Of a stretch of 64,000 nucleotides of DNA, positions 45,259 through 54,748 are shown piece by piece. Within the stretch, counting starts at the first letter, position 1; the number at the start of each line of letters is the position of its first letter. A program made the translations under genes and the position numbers. The DNA is from Thiotrichaceae bacterium (GTDB lineage Bacteria; Pseudomonadota; Gammaproteobacteria; Beggiatoales; Beggiatoaceae). Where the stretch lies: NCBI GenBank assembly GCA_028688145.1, contig JAQTYU010000001.1, positions 202,284 to 266,283 on the forward strand. The letters run 5' to 3'. The notes under the pieces were generated by a model. That model was not told the DNA's origin, made no database searches, and worked only from the letters and a program-made list of their open reading frames with translations.

Positions 45259-45645
45259 ATGTCCACCCCAGTAGAAAGAGTGATTGCCACCCCCGCTGCT
45301 TTAGAACTGATTGAACGTCTAAAAGCCAAGCATGGGGCGTTAATGTTTCATCAATCAGGCGGTTGTTGTGATGGCAGTGCGCCGATGTGTTATCCCGACG
45401 GCGATTTTTTAGTGGGAGATCAAGATGTCAAGCTTGGGGAAATTGGCGGCTGCGCGTTTTATATCGGCGCGGCACAATATGAATATTGGAAACACACCCA
45501 GATTATTATTGATGTGGTGGCAGGACGCGGCGGCATGTTTTCATTGGAAGGGGTTGAAGGCGTGCGTTTTTTAAGCCGCTCGCACTTTTTCACTGATGAA
45601 GAATGGGCGGGATTGCTTGAAGCCTATCCACATTTGAAAGATTAA
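45259..45645 (+). CDS. DUF779-family protein
   Basis: A 128-residue protein with the DUF779 hallmarks: GALMFHQSGGCCDGSAPMC, the double-Cys segment, and GCAFYIGAAQYEYWKHT. Members almost always sit next to ExaC/AcoD-type aldehyde dehydrogenases, and so does this one, although about 590 bases of repeats separate them. The conserved Cys/His set suggests metal binding or a redox role, but the function is unproven. ATG 45259 follows ACGAGG. It overlaps by four bases, tail to tail, with the next small gene. Confidence 0.9.
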   Translation: MSTPVERVIATPAALELIERLKAKHGALMFHQSGGCCDGSAPMCYPDGDFLVGDQDVKLGEIGGCAFYIGAAQYEYWKHTQIIIDVVAGRGGMFSLEGVEGVRFLSRSHFFTDEEWAGLLEAYPHLKD

Positions 45646-45857
45646 AGCTGTTCCCATTCTGTAATCAATTTATCCAAGTCGAGCATTTGCATCGCACTGA
45701 TGGCGGCTTCCTCTCGACCTGTATGACATAAACCACTGATGCCTGCTTGCTGATAAGCATCGCGGGCAGTTGCGATGGTTGCTTGCAGCACAAATTCGGC
45801 AAAAGCGCGTTTATCCAGCTTATCCAAGTTGCACACTGCGCATTCCAATTGCGGCAT
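45642..45857 (-). CDS. Small hypothetical protein
   Basis: A 71-residue acidic helical protein, MPQLECAVCNLDKLDKRAFA then EFVLQATIATARDAYQQAGI, ending LDLDKLITEWEQL. No family is recognised. The start at 45857 has GAAGG eight bases upstream, and this site lies within the end of the dioxygenase gene, so the two genes overlap by 38 bases and are likely coupled. The short length and the coupling support a real gene. Confidence 0.6.
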   Translation of the reverse strand: MPQLECAVCNLDKLDKRAFAEFVLQATIATARDAYQQAGISGLCHTGREEAAISAMQMLDLDKLITEWEQL

Positions 45858-46596
45858 TTTGAAAACCTTCAAACACAAATTTCAATTCTTCTTCAGGCTG
45901 TTGTGTCGCAAGTACGTATAACAAAGGCAAATAATGCTCAGCCGTGGGCACAGATAACAGCGCAGCTTGTCCATATTTTGGATAATTAATCAAAGCTTCG
46001 TGATTGCCCGCTAAACATTGCTGTTTAACCCATTCATCAAATTGCACAGCCCAACGCAACGGCGGCACGCCATCGATTTGTCGCCAATTCACCTGTGCCA
46101 AATTGTGCACAATATTCCCACTGCCGACAATCATCACCCCTTGTTCACGCAGAGGGGCAAGCCCTTGCGCTAATTGATAATGCTCAGCAGGACTGAGGTC
46201 TACCGCTAAACTCAATTGCAGCACAGGCACATCAGCTTTAGGGAATAACCAATGTAAAACTGTCCAAGTGCCGTGGTCAAAACCGCGTTGCGCGTTCAGT
46301 TTTAACGGAAAATCCCCGAGTAATTTTTGCACCCGTGCCGCCCATTCTGGCGCGCCTGCGGCGGAATAAGTTATTTGAAATAATTCGGGGGCAAAGTTAC
46401 CAAAATCATAAATCATCGGTGGGTGCGGATGCACACTGATTTGTGTATCGAAACTTTCCCAATGCGCAGAAATCATTAAAATTAATTCAGGCTTAGCCAA
46501 GCCTTCCCCAAGCTGTCGCAGACAACGGGTATAACTGTTATCTAACAGTGCGTTAAGAGGATGTCCATGTCCAATAAAAAGGGCTGGGGTACGCAT
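45820..46596 (-). CDS. ygiD: DODA-type extradiol dioxygenase (YgiD-like)
   Basis: A 258-residue member of the class III extradiol dioxygenases (LigB superfamily, 4,5-DOPA dioxygenase group). Metal ligands are visible: GHGHP at residues 9-13, SAHWES near 43-48, and RGFDHGTWTVL near 105-115. E. coli YgiD cleaves L-DOPA; the substrate here is not shown. The start ATG 46596 abuts the ankyrin stop (TAAATG), so both genes are in one transcript. The length is normal for the family. Confidence 0.88.
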   Translation of the reverse strand: MRTPALFIGHGHPLNALLDNSYTRCLRQLGEGLAKPELILMISAHWESFDTQISVHPHPPMIYDFGNFAPELFQITYSAAGAPEWAARVQKLLGDFPLKLNAQRGFDHGTWTVLHWLFPKADVPVLQLSLAVDLSPAEHYQLAQGLAPLREQGVMIVGSGNIVHNLAQVNWRQIDGVPPLRWAVQFDEWVKQQCLAGNHEALINYPKYGQAALLSVPTAEHYLPLLYVLATQQPEEELKFVFEGFQNAAIGMRSVQLG

Positions 46597-47967
46597 TTAA
46601 CGATCAAAACCTCCAAGTAACATAATAATATCGCGAGCATTATCAGCATTACGTCGCCGCTCTTCCGCCATTTTGGTATCCGAAACTGATTCGACTTCGC
46701 CCCATGAGGCAAACGCATGTTCACGCACGGTTAAGCCTTTGGGAGAATACATATTTTTGTCCGCGCCGTTATCAAGTAGCAATTTCACATTATCCAAAGA
46801 ATAAGCAGAAATCGCAGGAAACAGCGGCGTATAACCCGCAGGATCAGGCATATTAATATCTGCCCCTTTGCTGATCAATAATTTTAACGGCTCAATCGAT
46901 TTGCCACAGGCGGCGGCATGAAACAAGGCGCGCGATTTCATAATTTCTGCGCCCTTACTCATTAAATATTCCATCATTTCAATATTGCCACTTTCCGCCG
47001 CCATCCCTAAAGGCATGGTATTTTTAGCATCTTGGCTGTGAATATCCGCGCCTTGGTTTAGTAAAAAATCCACTAATTTGACGTGATGATTCAAAATTGC
47101 CAAATGTAAGGCAGATTGTTGGTGTTTATTATTGCTAAGCAGATTTAAATCAGCCTTGTGCGTTGCCAACAAGTTCGCCAATTCCACCAAAGCAAGTTCT
47201 CGCGTTTCCTGCGGCGCAGTGTCTGCGGGATAATGATAAGCCGCGACATAATGTAAGGGCGCAAAGCCTGGGTCGGTATCGCGTAAGTTGGGGTTTGCCC
47301 CATGTTCTAACAAGACTTGAAAAGTTTTTTTATCTTTGCGATAACGCGCCGACATCAACAAGGGTGTTCTTTCAACGCTGGGCGTTTTAGGATCGGTGCT
47401 CACCGTTAAACTGTCTGCTTTTGCGCCCCGTTCTAGTAAAATCTCGACTAAGTCGTTATAGCCAAATTTTGCCGCGATATGTAGCGGTAACTCGCCTGCT
47501 TCATTGGGGTTTTCACAATCCGCTTTGGCTTCTAACAATAATTTAAGCGTTTCACGCCGCCGTTTTTTATAATCCAGCATTTCTTCGGGTTTGGTCAGGG
47601 TGTTTTCGCGGGAATCGCCTTCAATCGCCAGATGCAACGGGGCATTACCTTTGTAATAACCCTTCACCGATGCGCCATTTTTCAATAAAACCTCAACAAT
47701 TTCTTTACGCGAAAAACGGCAAGCTTCATGCAGCAAGGTGCAATCATCCCAACTTCGGCAATGCACATAATTCTTATTGAATTTGAGATAATCTTGAATT
47801 TTTGCAAGATTGCCTTGGCGGGCTGCATAAAGTGCGTCTACAAAGCTATAAGGGGCTTTATCTAAGACTTCTGGGCTAAACGGGTTTGCAACTTCTTCAG
47901 GGGTTTCGTCACCTTCAGGTTCGCTATTATTCCCGATTAAATTCTTAATTTTATCGAACAATCCCAT
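46597..47967 (-). CDS. Ankyrin-repeat protein
   Basis: A 456-residue protein. After a charged N-terminus (MGLFDKIKNLIGNNSEPEGD) come about ten ankyrin repeats, for example DCTLLHEACRFSRKEIVEVL, GELPLHIAAKFGYNDLVEIL, and QSALHLAILNHHVKLVDFLL. There is no signal peptide, so it is a cytoplasmic protein-binding scaffold. The start is ATG 47967 behind AAGGAATTAATC; the ORF continues upstream without a binding site. It is co-transcribed with the dioxygenase gene. The partner protein is unknown. Confidence 0.85.
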   Translation of the reverse strand: MGLFDKIKNLIGNNSEPEGDETPEEVANPFSPEVLDKAPYSFVDALYAARQGNLAKIQDYLKFNKNYVHCRSWDDCTLLHEACRFSRKEIVEVLLKNGASVKGYYKGNAPLHLAIEGDSRENTLTKPEEMLDYKKRRRETLKLLLEAKADCENPNEAGELPLHIAAKFGYNDLVEILLERGAKADSLTVSTDPKTPSVERTPLLMSARYRKDKKTFQVLLEHGANPNLRDTDPGFAPLHYVAAYHYPADTAPQETRELALVELANLLATHKADLNLLSNNKHQQSALHLAILNHHVKLVDFLLNQGADIHSQDAKNTMPLGMAAESGNIEMMEYLMSKGAEIMKSRALFHAAACGKSIEPLKLLISKGADINMPDPAGYTPLFPAISAYSLDNVKLLLDNGADKNMYSPKGLTVREHAFASWGEVESVSDTKMAEERRRNADNARDIIMLLGGFDR

Positions 47968-48312
47968 GATTAATTCCTTTAGTTGGTATTTTATCGTGTT
48001 CTGAATCCTCCAAAATAGCACGGAGCGACACGTTTATTCATGAAGCATTATTGTCTATTTTAGCAAACAAGTCACTGATATAAATACCAAGACCTTAAGC
48101 TGTGTGCGGGTAAAATCATGAGTTTTGTCGAAACGTAGGAGAAAAAATTTATGCTTTAGGAAAGAGGACGAGAGGTTTTAAATCTTCACTGCGCCCCCAA
48201 CCCCCTAAAGGGGGCTAAAGATTAAAACCAGCCTCTAAATCCCCTGAAGTGAACTCAAAAAACAAAGGGTTATCCCCCTTTAGGGGGTTGGGGGCGCAGT
48301 GAAATTTAAACC
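47968..48312. other. Intergenic region before the sensor kinase stop
   Basis: The first 210 bases hold nothing recognisable apart from a promoter area for the ankyrin operon. From 48187 on lies the inverted-repeat element described separately. Confidence 0.5.
48187..48301. repeat. 115-base element with perfect 28-base terminal inverted repeats
   Basis: The left end 48187-48214, starting CACTGCGCCCCCAACCCCC, is an exact complement of 48274-48301. The core carries AAATCCCCTGAAGTGAACTC. A related copy with degenerate ends lies at 8816-8897. Perfect ends suggest recent movement or conservation as a terminator. Confidence 0.75.
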
Positions 48313-50472
48313 CTAATTTAGCTGATTCACCTGAGCAGGTAAGCGCATAGTAAACACACTGCCTTGTCCAAACTTACTTTCTACGCTGACATCGCCACCC
48401 ATGATTTGGCAGAACTGTTTCGTAATCGCCAAACCCAAGCCACTGCCGCCATAACGCCGCGTTGGGGAAGCATCAATTTGTGAAAATGGCAGGAACAATT
48501 TATGAATTTGTTCTGCGGTCATCCCAATACCATGATCTACAATTTTAAATACCACCCAATCGACCCCTTCCAGATTTTCGCGGGTCACCATCAATTGAAT
48601 AGTATTTTGTTTAGAGAATTTATTCGCATTACTTAATAAATTCAATAAGTTTTGACGGACTTTAGTTAAATCGGCAGACATGGTTCCTAAAGCAGAATCA
48701 CATTCCATTTTCAAAATATTGGATTGTTTTTCTAACAAGGGTGTAATGCTGGTGGTTACATCTTGAATCATTGGCGCAATGTCAAAAGTCTCGATATACA
48801 AATCCATTTTGCTGGATTCAATCCGCGACAAATCAAACAAGTTATTGATTAAATCTAATAAATGATAACTTGCGCCGTGAATTTTTTGTAAATCGGGAAT
48901 AAACTCCATCAAACCATGATCGCGAGCATCTTCCTGCAAAATTTCGGTATAACCGATAATCGCATTCATCGGGGTGCGCAATTCATGGCTCATGTTTGCC
49001 AAAAATTGCGTTTTCGCTTGATTGGCAATATTCGCCTGCACCCGTGCGCGTTGGGTTTCCAATTTATAACGCTGAATTTCCACCCGCGCCTTTTGAATTT
49101 GCAAACGTGCTTTTTGCGCTTCAGTACGCGAGTTTTGCGCCTCAGTTTTTACCTTAGTCAGTTCATTTTCATTGCGTTCTAAACGTTCTTTGTGCTCGTT
49201 CAAAGTGCTGTGACTGACTTGTAAATGTTTAAGGTATTGGGATTTTTCTTTAGAAATTTGCGCGATTCTACTCGCCCATTTCTTAAATAATTCAGACAAT
49301 TGTCCCAATTCTTGCAAACGATAACTGCTGATCCGAAATTCTTCTCCTGCTTCGCCTTTGAATTGCGCGGTTTCACGCAACAATTTGTTAAAGGGGCGAA
49401 TCCATAAGAAATAAACCACTAATAGCAATATAAGCAATAAGACAAAGGTGATGCTAGTCAACAAAGTGAAACTGCCCGTGCTGAAACGTTCGTCTTCGCG
49501 CAGCTCGGCAGTTTTTTGATAACCGACCACCGTCCAAGGCAAATTCCGCAATTTTTTAGATGACAGCGTATAGGGCACGTTTTGCTGAGTGCGCACCTCA
49601 CGGGAATTAGTGTCTTGGGTGAGTAAGTCTTTCCAAAACGGTTGTTTCAATTCGCCGCTGTAAAAGCTGGTAGACATGCGATCGCTGACATTGAGAAAGG
49701 CGAGTTTATGACTGCCTTGCGTGCCGATACGGCTTAGCAAACTGCCTGATTGATAATCCGCTAAAAATAACCCGCCGCTTTGCCCTAAGTTTTTGCTTTC
49801 AATGTCTTCTAAAAAGCTGTCGACTGAAATACTGACCCCGACCACGCCTAGAAAATCTTTTTGTTTATAAAAGGCTTGCGACACTGAGAATAATTGCGTT
49901 TTCAAATATTCATCATCGAAATAAATCGGAGTGACTTGAATATCTGCGTTACGCTTGCTGAGGTGATACCAGAATTTGCGCGGGTCATTGGCGTAAATTG
50001 GGTCATTCCACATTTCTGTCAACATGTGTTGCGGACGGTTATAGCGTTGACTATCGCGTTGTATTAAATTTTTATGCACCGACAACAAATAACCATCTTG
50101 GTTAAAATACTGTTGGGCTTTGCTGGGTTCTAAAGCAAGGTAACTGCTGTAATAACTACTTTCAAATTGAATATTTTCCATCATCAATTGTTTCAGCAGT
50201 GCCAATTGATCATTGGCGTTGACATTGCTCGGATTTAACAGGGTTGTGTAGCTTTTGAGACGTTGGACGCTTTGTTTTGCATCTTCTACTTGGGCTTCTA
50301 ATTTCTCAGACATCTCGCTGACCGTGCGCTGCAATTGCATCGCGGCGACATGGTTTTGCAACTGTCCATTTCTTCCTGAAATGACGTTGGCTGCAATCAG
50401 TAACAGCACGCTAATGATAGTAATAAATGTGAGTACTAATACTTTAATACTCAAGAACTTTTTATAACTCAT
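48313..50472 (-). CDS. Cache-domain sensor histidine kinase
   Basis: A 719-residue membrane kinase. A first span (about 10-32, [20 protein letters not shown]) is followed by a large periplasmic Cache-type sensor (about 40-330, [20 protein letters not shown] and [13 protein letters not shown]). Then come a second span (about 337-360), a HAMP-like region, a coiled coil with Arg/Glu/Gln repeats (about 410-480), the phospho-acceptor His in [15 protein letters not shown] near 496, and the ATPase domain with [19 protein letters not shown] and GGSGLGLAI. No receiver domain and no adjacent regulator gene are present. The start at 50472 follows GAGGAATTAGGC. Confidence 0.92.
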   Translation of the reverse strand: MSYKKFLSIKVLVLTFITIISVLLLIAANVISGRNGQLQNHVAAMQLQRTVSEMSEKLEAQVEDAKQSVQRLKSYTTLLNPSNVNANDQLALLKQLMMENIQFESSYYSSYLALEPSKAQQYFNQDGYLLSVHKNLIQRDSQRYNRPQHMLTEMWNDPIYANDPRKFWYHLSKRNADIQVTPIYFDDEYLKTQLFSVSQAFYKQKDFLGVVGVSISVDSFLEDIESKNLGQSGGLFLADYQSGSLLSRIGTQGSHKLAFLNVSDRMSTSFYSGELKQPFWKDLLTQDTNSREVRTQQNVPYTLSSKKLRNLPWTVVGYQKTAELREDERFSTGSFTLLTSITFVLLLILLLVVYFLWIRPFNKLLRETAQFKGEAGEEFRISSYRLQELGQLSELFKKWASRIAQISKEKSQYLKHLQVSHSTLNEHKERLERNENELTKVKTEAQNSRTEAQKARLQIQKARVEIQRYKLETQRARVQANIANQAKTQFLANMSHELRTPMNAIIGYTEILQEDARDHGLMEFIPDLQKIHGASYHLLDLINNLFDLSRIESSKMDLYIETFDIAPMIQDVTTSITPLLEKQSNILKMECDSALGTMSADLTKVRQNLLNLLSNANKFSKQNTIQLMVTRENLEGVDWVVFKIVDHGIGMTAEQIHKLFLPFSQIDASPTRRYGGSGLGLAITKQFCQIMGGDVSVESKFGQGSVFTMRLPAQVNQLN

Positions 50473-50781
50473 GCCTAATTCCTCAGCAGCATGGCGCAAT
50501 CGTGCTTCCCACACGAGGGACATCGTGGAACAGTTGCATATTCGTGTGTGCTGCCGACCATTCGACTGTTTAAAGGATGGCTTTGCCTGATACAAGTAAA
50601 TGTATCTCGCCTGTTGCAAACTGTCTTAGAGACATTTAAAGGGTGCATGATTAAAATCAGAGGGAGCGTACTCGGTGAATGTTAGCGAAACTTTAACATC
50701 GCTAAGTAGGTTATGTCTAAGGATCATACAAATTTAATGCCTAATTTAGTCTCGATTTAATAATAGGCATGATAACTTATT
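50473..50781. other. Intergenic region, sensor kinase / fhcC
   Basis: No gene is supported. A minus-strand frame runs upstream from the kinase start to 50619, but it has no ribosome binding site. The sequence is neither strongly AT-rich nor repetitive. Confidence 0.4.
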
Positions 50782-51594
50782 TCATGCGGGAATTATCCTT
50801 TCCGTACACAAGATAAGCAATTCTCCTCTGCCCAACATGGCGTAATCCCCGATAAAGCGTTGTGCTTGAGTGAATTGACGCGCAGGGCTGTGGGCATAGC
50901 TGCAAGTTTGTTGTAACAAGTTTAGGAAACTCCCCGCATAATTACCGCCTGCTTTGAACGTTGGGGAAATATTTTCTGGCGCTTGGCTTAAAACAATCGT
51001 GCCGCGCTGCATTCCATAAGCCACGCCCGAAGCTGCTTTGCCAAAACAACACAGCGTTCCTGCCTGCAAAAACGCCGCGCTGTATTCACCTATATCGCCC
51101 TCGACCAACACAAACCCGCGCCGCATATCCATCGCAGCCCGCGCACCTGCATTGCCCGTCACAATGACTTTTCCCGCGCACCGAGTGCCTGCCTGTGCGG
51201 CGAGAAATGCGCCAGCATTGCCACGAATTAAAATTTCACCACCTTGGAGTTGTTGGGCTGCATAATCGCCGACATCGCCTTCAACTAATAATTGACCGCC
51301 TGTCATGTGTTTGCCCAGATACGCGCCTGTCGTGCCGTAAACCCGCAGTTCTCCGTGGCTTAGCCCCTGCCCAATATTATCCAATTTATCACAAGCGTCT
51401 TGCAGCTCAATGACATTACTTTCGCCTGCATAAACTTGGAAAAACTCGGCTAATGCAATCGTTTCGTGTCCCATCGGCAAGGGTAAATGTTCAATTGCGC
51501 TAAGGCTTAATCCGATTAAATGCTGGGGCAACAATTGGCGCAGGTCTAAACGCTGCGGAGGAAGGCTGTGTAAACGTAGGCGTAACGCGCTCAT
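50782..51594 (-). CDS. fhcC: Formylmethanofuran dehydrogenase/formyltransferase-hydrolase subunit C
   Basis: A 270-residue protein built from Gly-rich beta-helix turns: GELRVYGTTGAYLGKHMTGG, LLVEGDVGDYAAQQLQGGEI, RGNAGAFLAAQAG and more, the FwdC/FhcC pattern shared with the glutamate synthase C-terminal domain. In bacteria Fhc transfers and hydrolyses formyl groups from tetrahydromethanopterin-type cofactors during formaldehyde oxidation. The other Fhc subunits are not in this window. The gene lies 112 bases after mch on the same strand, which supports the C1 role. Confidence 0.82.
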   Translation of the reverse strand: MSALRLRLHSLPPQRLDLRQLLPQHLIGLSLSAIEHLPLPMGHETIALAEFFQVYAGESNVIELQDACDKLDNIGQGLSHGELRVYGTTGAYLGKHMTGGQLLVEGDVGDYAAQQLQGGEILIRGNAGAFLAAQAGTRCAGKVIVTGNAGARAAMDMRRGFVLVEGDIGEYSAAFLQAGTLCCFGKAASGVAYGMQRGTIVLSQAPENISPTFKAGGNYAGSFLNLLQQTCSYAHSPARQFTQAQRFIGDYAMLGRGELLILCTERIIPA

Positions 51595-51706
51595 CCAATT
51601 TCCTTTCTGTTCTCAAACCTCTCGCTTCAGGGTAATAGTTCAAGTATATTATTTCTGGTAAGCTCTTCATTTATGGAGAGGCTACCGCCGCTCTGTTGAG
51701 GGTGTG

Positions 51707-52627
51707 TCACTCGTCAGATGAAATCGAGTGTGGATTGAAACATGCTAAAACTTGGTGTAAATAAAATAAAGATTTACCCAACTTGCCGCCATAATTGCCC
51801 GCGCTGATGCGTTGAATCTTGCCCAATTCACAAGCGGCTAAAATCCCAACGCGCATTGCATGGGCGATTGCCTCAAAAGTTAAACCATCAATGACGATTT
51901 CCATCACCGCATTGGTTTCATCTGTTAATGCGGTGTCAACTTGGGTTTTTAAAGTAGGGCAATAAGCGTGGTTGGTGGAAGCAATCATCCCCGCATAGCG
52001 CGAGCCGACTTTTGAACCTGCACGCACGATGCCTGCGGGAAACGGCATAATCACCTCGGGCACTTGGCGCATGGCGGAAATGGCGGCTTCGCAGGCAGTG
52101 AGCACTGAAATCACATCTTTTCCCAGCACGAAAAAATTCCCGCCCCCGATGGCTTTAACGATGCCTGTGCTCTCTTCACACAGAAATTCACCTTCCATGA
52201 CGGGAATCCGCCAATAACGTTTTCCGTTTAATACTTTGGAAATTTGCCAGCCGTCGCCAAAATAGCGCAAGGCTTTTCCCAAAGGCGCGGGATCATCGCT
52301 TTCCATACCCGCAAAGCAGGCGGTGGTGGGGCAGGTTAAAACACATTGTCCGACTCGATTTTGCAACTGTTTCAATAAATTATTGCGAGTTCTGGCGAAT
52401 AATAACACTGCAATCCCTGCGCGGCGGTCGGGGGTTTCTTCAGGGGATAAAATGCGTTCAATGCCCGCCTCGCAGCCGCAAGCAATGATAGATGTTGCAA
52501 AGCCTGTCATGGTTTGCGCGGCAACCATCGCCCAGTGTGGATTGTGGGCGGTGATAATAATCCGCGTTGCGTACATTTGAAAAGCTTCCGCAAAATTGTC
52601 TTCGATGAGAATGCCGTTGATTTGCAT
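51707..52627 (-). CDS. mch: Methenyltetrahydromethanopterin cyclohydrolase
   Basis: A 306-residue cytoplasmic enzyme that hydrolyses methenyl- to formyl-tetrahydromethanopterin in the formaldehyde oxidation pathway. Family landmarks are SIIACGCEAGIERIL with ETPDRRAGIAVLLFAR, then VGQCVLTCPTTACFAGM, IGGGNFFVLGKD, GSKVGSRYAGMIASTNHAYC and the closing GNYGGKLGKSLFYLH. The length matches bacterial Mch. It leads the mch-fhcC pair. The cofactor must be made by genes elsewhere. Confidence 0.93.
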   Translation of the reverse strand: MQINGILIEDNFAEAFQMYATRIIITAHNPHWAMVAAQTMTGFATSIIACGCEAGIERILSPEETPDRRAGIAVLLFARTRNNLLKQLQNRVGQCVLTCPTTACFAGMESDDPAPLGKALRYFGDGWQISKVLNGKRYWRIPVMEGEFLCEESTGIVKAIGGGNFFVLGKDVISVLTACEAAISAMRQVPEVIMPFPAGIVRAGSKVGSRYAGMIASTNHAYCPTLKTQVDTALTDETNAVMEIVIDGLTFEAIAHAMRVGILAACELGKIQRISAGNYGGKLGKSLFYLHQVLACFNPHSISSDE

Positions 52628-52991
52628 GGTGGATTATCTGAGTTTAAAAAGCTTATAGAACCCATTTGAAGTCTTTAAACAGGGAGTACGTTGTTTAATG
52701 ATAAGCCTGATAAAACATAGTTTGAGTTTGGCATTAGCATTCTCAAGACAATGCAAATCCGCTGAATAGTGTATTCAAAATCCCAAATGCTTGACCTATA
52801 TCAGAAAAAGTGTGTAATCAATCTTTACTTTCGCTGGGACATAGGTATATAAAAGACATCTCACAGATACCCATTAGGAGTTACGCAGTTGAAATTACAG
52901 TGAGTTAGCATTGTACACCGTACAATAGTACTTCTAATAAAATAAAACACTTACAGATTAAACTGCATGGCTTCTAACTAGCTTAAAATAC
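52628..52991. other. Intergenic region with MITE
   Basis: Apart from the promoter area of mch, the recognisable content is the degenerate MITE at 52875-52978. No gene is seen. Confidence 0.5.
52875..52978. mobile_element. Degenerate TAGGAGTTACG MITE
   Basis: The left end TAGGAGTTACGCAGTTGAA and core GTGAGTTAGCATTGTACACC correspond to the intact copy at 28403-28519. The right end TTAAACTGCATGGCTTCTAA is diverged. Confidence 0.65.
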
Positions 52992-53627
52992 CTAACCAAC
53001 CCCCTCCCGCAACGGCACAAAACTCACCTCTTCTAAAATATGTTGCTCATAATGGCTTCGGGTGCGCACGATTTTTAACAACTGTTGGCTAGATTTTTCC
53101 TTGCCCACAGGAATGATTAAAAATCCCCCAATTGCCAACTGATCCAGCAAAGCAAGCGGAATGTCTTCAGGCGCGGCAGTGACCAAAATCGCAGGATAAG
53201 GCGCATTTTCCACCCAGCCCGCATAACCATCGCCATAACGACAACAGGCATTTTCAATCCCCAACTGTGCCAAACGCGATTCTGCTTTATTGCTCAAACT
53301 GCCAATACGTTCAATGCTATACACCTGTTTGAACAATTGCGCCAAAATCGCGGTTTGATAACCACAGCCCGTCCCAATTTCTAACACCTTATCGCGCTTG
53401 CCCTGCTGCAATAATAATTCCGTCATATATGCCACGATATACGGCTGCGAAATGGTTTGTCCTTGCCCAATCGGCATCGCGTAATCACTGTAGGCATGAC
53501 TGCCAAACGCCTCATCAATAAACAGATGACGCGGCACTTGCTGCATTGCCGCCAACACCAACGGGTTTTTAATGCCTTGGCGTTGTAGGCGTTGAATCAT
53601 TAGTTCACGGGCATACTCAGGGTGCAT
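52992..53627 (-). CDS. pcm: Protein-L-isoaspartate O-methyltransferase
   Basis: A 211-residue SAM-dependent methyltransferase that repairs isoaspartyl sites in damaged proteins. Landmarks are VPRHLFIDEAFGSHAYSDYA, MPIGQGQTISQPYIVAYMTE, and the SAM-binding LEIGTGCGYQTAILAQL. The length is normal. It follows the AEC transporter gene by 13 bases on the same strand and is probably in its operon. The gene often sits near surE and nlpD in relatives; they are not seen here. Confidence 0.93.
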   Translation of the reverse strand: MHPEYARELMIQRLQRQGIKNPLVLAAMQQVPRHLFIDEAFGSHAYSDYAMPIGQGQTISQPYIVAYMTELLLQQGKRDKVLEIGTGCGYQTAILAQLFKQVYSIERIGSLSNKAESRLAQLGIENACCRYGDGYAGWVENAPYPAILVTAAPEDIPLALLDQLAIGGFLIIPVGKEKSSQQLLKIVRTRSHYEQHILEEVSFVPLREGVG

Positions 53628-53640
53628 TTCATATCTCTAT

Positions 53641-54528
53641 TTAAACAGGTTTGGGCAAAGCAAAAACCAGGGCAAAGGGAATGCTAATTACACTGAACAC
53701 ATTGCCCAACAACACAATTGAAGCGACTTTGTGCGGCGCTAAATGATATTTTTCAGCAATCATATAGTTCAAAACCGCAGGCGGCAACACCGCAAACACT
53801 AGCAAAATTCCCTGCTGCAAGGGCGATAAATTTAGCCACGGTGTAATCAGTAAAAATGCGCCAACGCCCACGACAGGGCACACCACCGCGCCCAACAAGC
53901 CAATGCGCCAATCATTAAAATCAATGTCCAGCAAACGCACGCCCAAACCAAACAACATTAAAGGCACAGACATTTGTCCCAACATTTTAATCGGGGTAAT
54001 TAAGGTGGGTGGAATCGCTATCTGCAAACTGCTGACCAACAGCCCCAAAATGGTGGCAATGATAATCGGTAATTTCAACACCCGCCACAAGGGCGCATGG
54101 TGGTCAAGCATATAAATACCAACGCTGAAATGCAGCGTGTTTTCCACCACGAACAGCATCACTGCCGCAGGCAAAGCCTGTTCCCCAAAACTAAATAAAA
54201 TCAACGGCAAGCCCATGTTGCCCGTGTTGGTGAACATCATCGGCGGCAAAAAGACTTTAAAGGGCAATTTTCCCCAGTGTACAAAAGGATAGGCAAGTAA
54301 ACCCGAGCCAAGAATCACCACCGCGCCGCCAATAGCAAGCTGCTGATATTCAGCAATATTAAAAGATTTGTCAGCTAACACACTGAATAATAAGGCAGGG
54401 GTTAAAATATCAATATTGAGGCGATTGGCGACACGCATATCCGTAGGGTTATGGCGTGCGTAAAAATACGCAATCATAATAATAGTGAAAATCGGAAATA
54501 AAATTTCGAGAATACGCAGCAGAAGCAT
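53641..54528 (-). CDS. AEC-family permease
   Basis: A 295-residue inner-membrane protein with about ten hydrophobic helices. The AEC (auxin efflux carrier) pattern shows in NIDILTPALLFSVLADKSF, FTNTGNMGLPLILFSFG, LPPAVLNYMIAEKYH and the gap-free length near 300. Bacterial members move organic acids such as malate or malonate, but the substrate cannot be told here. It is the first gene of a pair with pcm. Confidence 0.88.
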   Translation of the reverse strand: MLLLRILEILFPIFTIIMIAYFYARHNPTDMRVANRLNIDILTPALLFSVLADKSFNIAEYQQLAIGGAVVILGSGLLAYPFVHWGKLPFKVFLPPMMFTNTGNMGLPLILFSFGEQALPAAVMLFVVENTLHFSVGIYMLDHHAPLWRVLKLPIIIATILGLLVSSLQIAIPPTLITPIKMLGQMSVPLMLFGLGVRLLDIDFNDWRIGLLGAVVCPVVGVGAFLLITPWLNLSPLQQGILLVFAVLPPAVLNYMIAEKYHLAPHKVASIVLLGNVFSVISIPFALVFALPKPV

Positions 54529-54748
54529 GGGGGATTTATATCGTAGCTTTAAATCCGCATTGTACTGAAATTAGAGAGATAGTGATATTGACTAAACAGT
54601 CTCCTCATTCCGATGAGATGCAGGAAAACCTAATCACAGCAACACAAGCGCGTGGCAACAAGAAAAATCTACATAATTCTCCCATGTCGCATATAATGCC
54701 GATGCTCAGCCCTCGTATTCACGCCCGCCCTTCACTGATAAAGCTCAA

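Noticed and set aside
48021..48060. Upstream start for the ankyrin protein
   Set aside because: The 18 extra codons have no ribosome binding site, whereas ATG 47967 has a good one.
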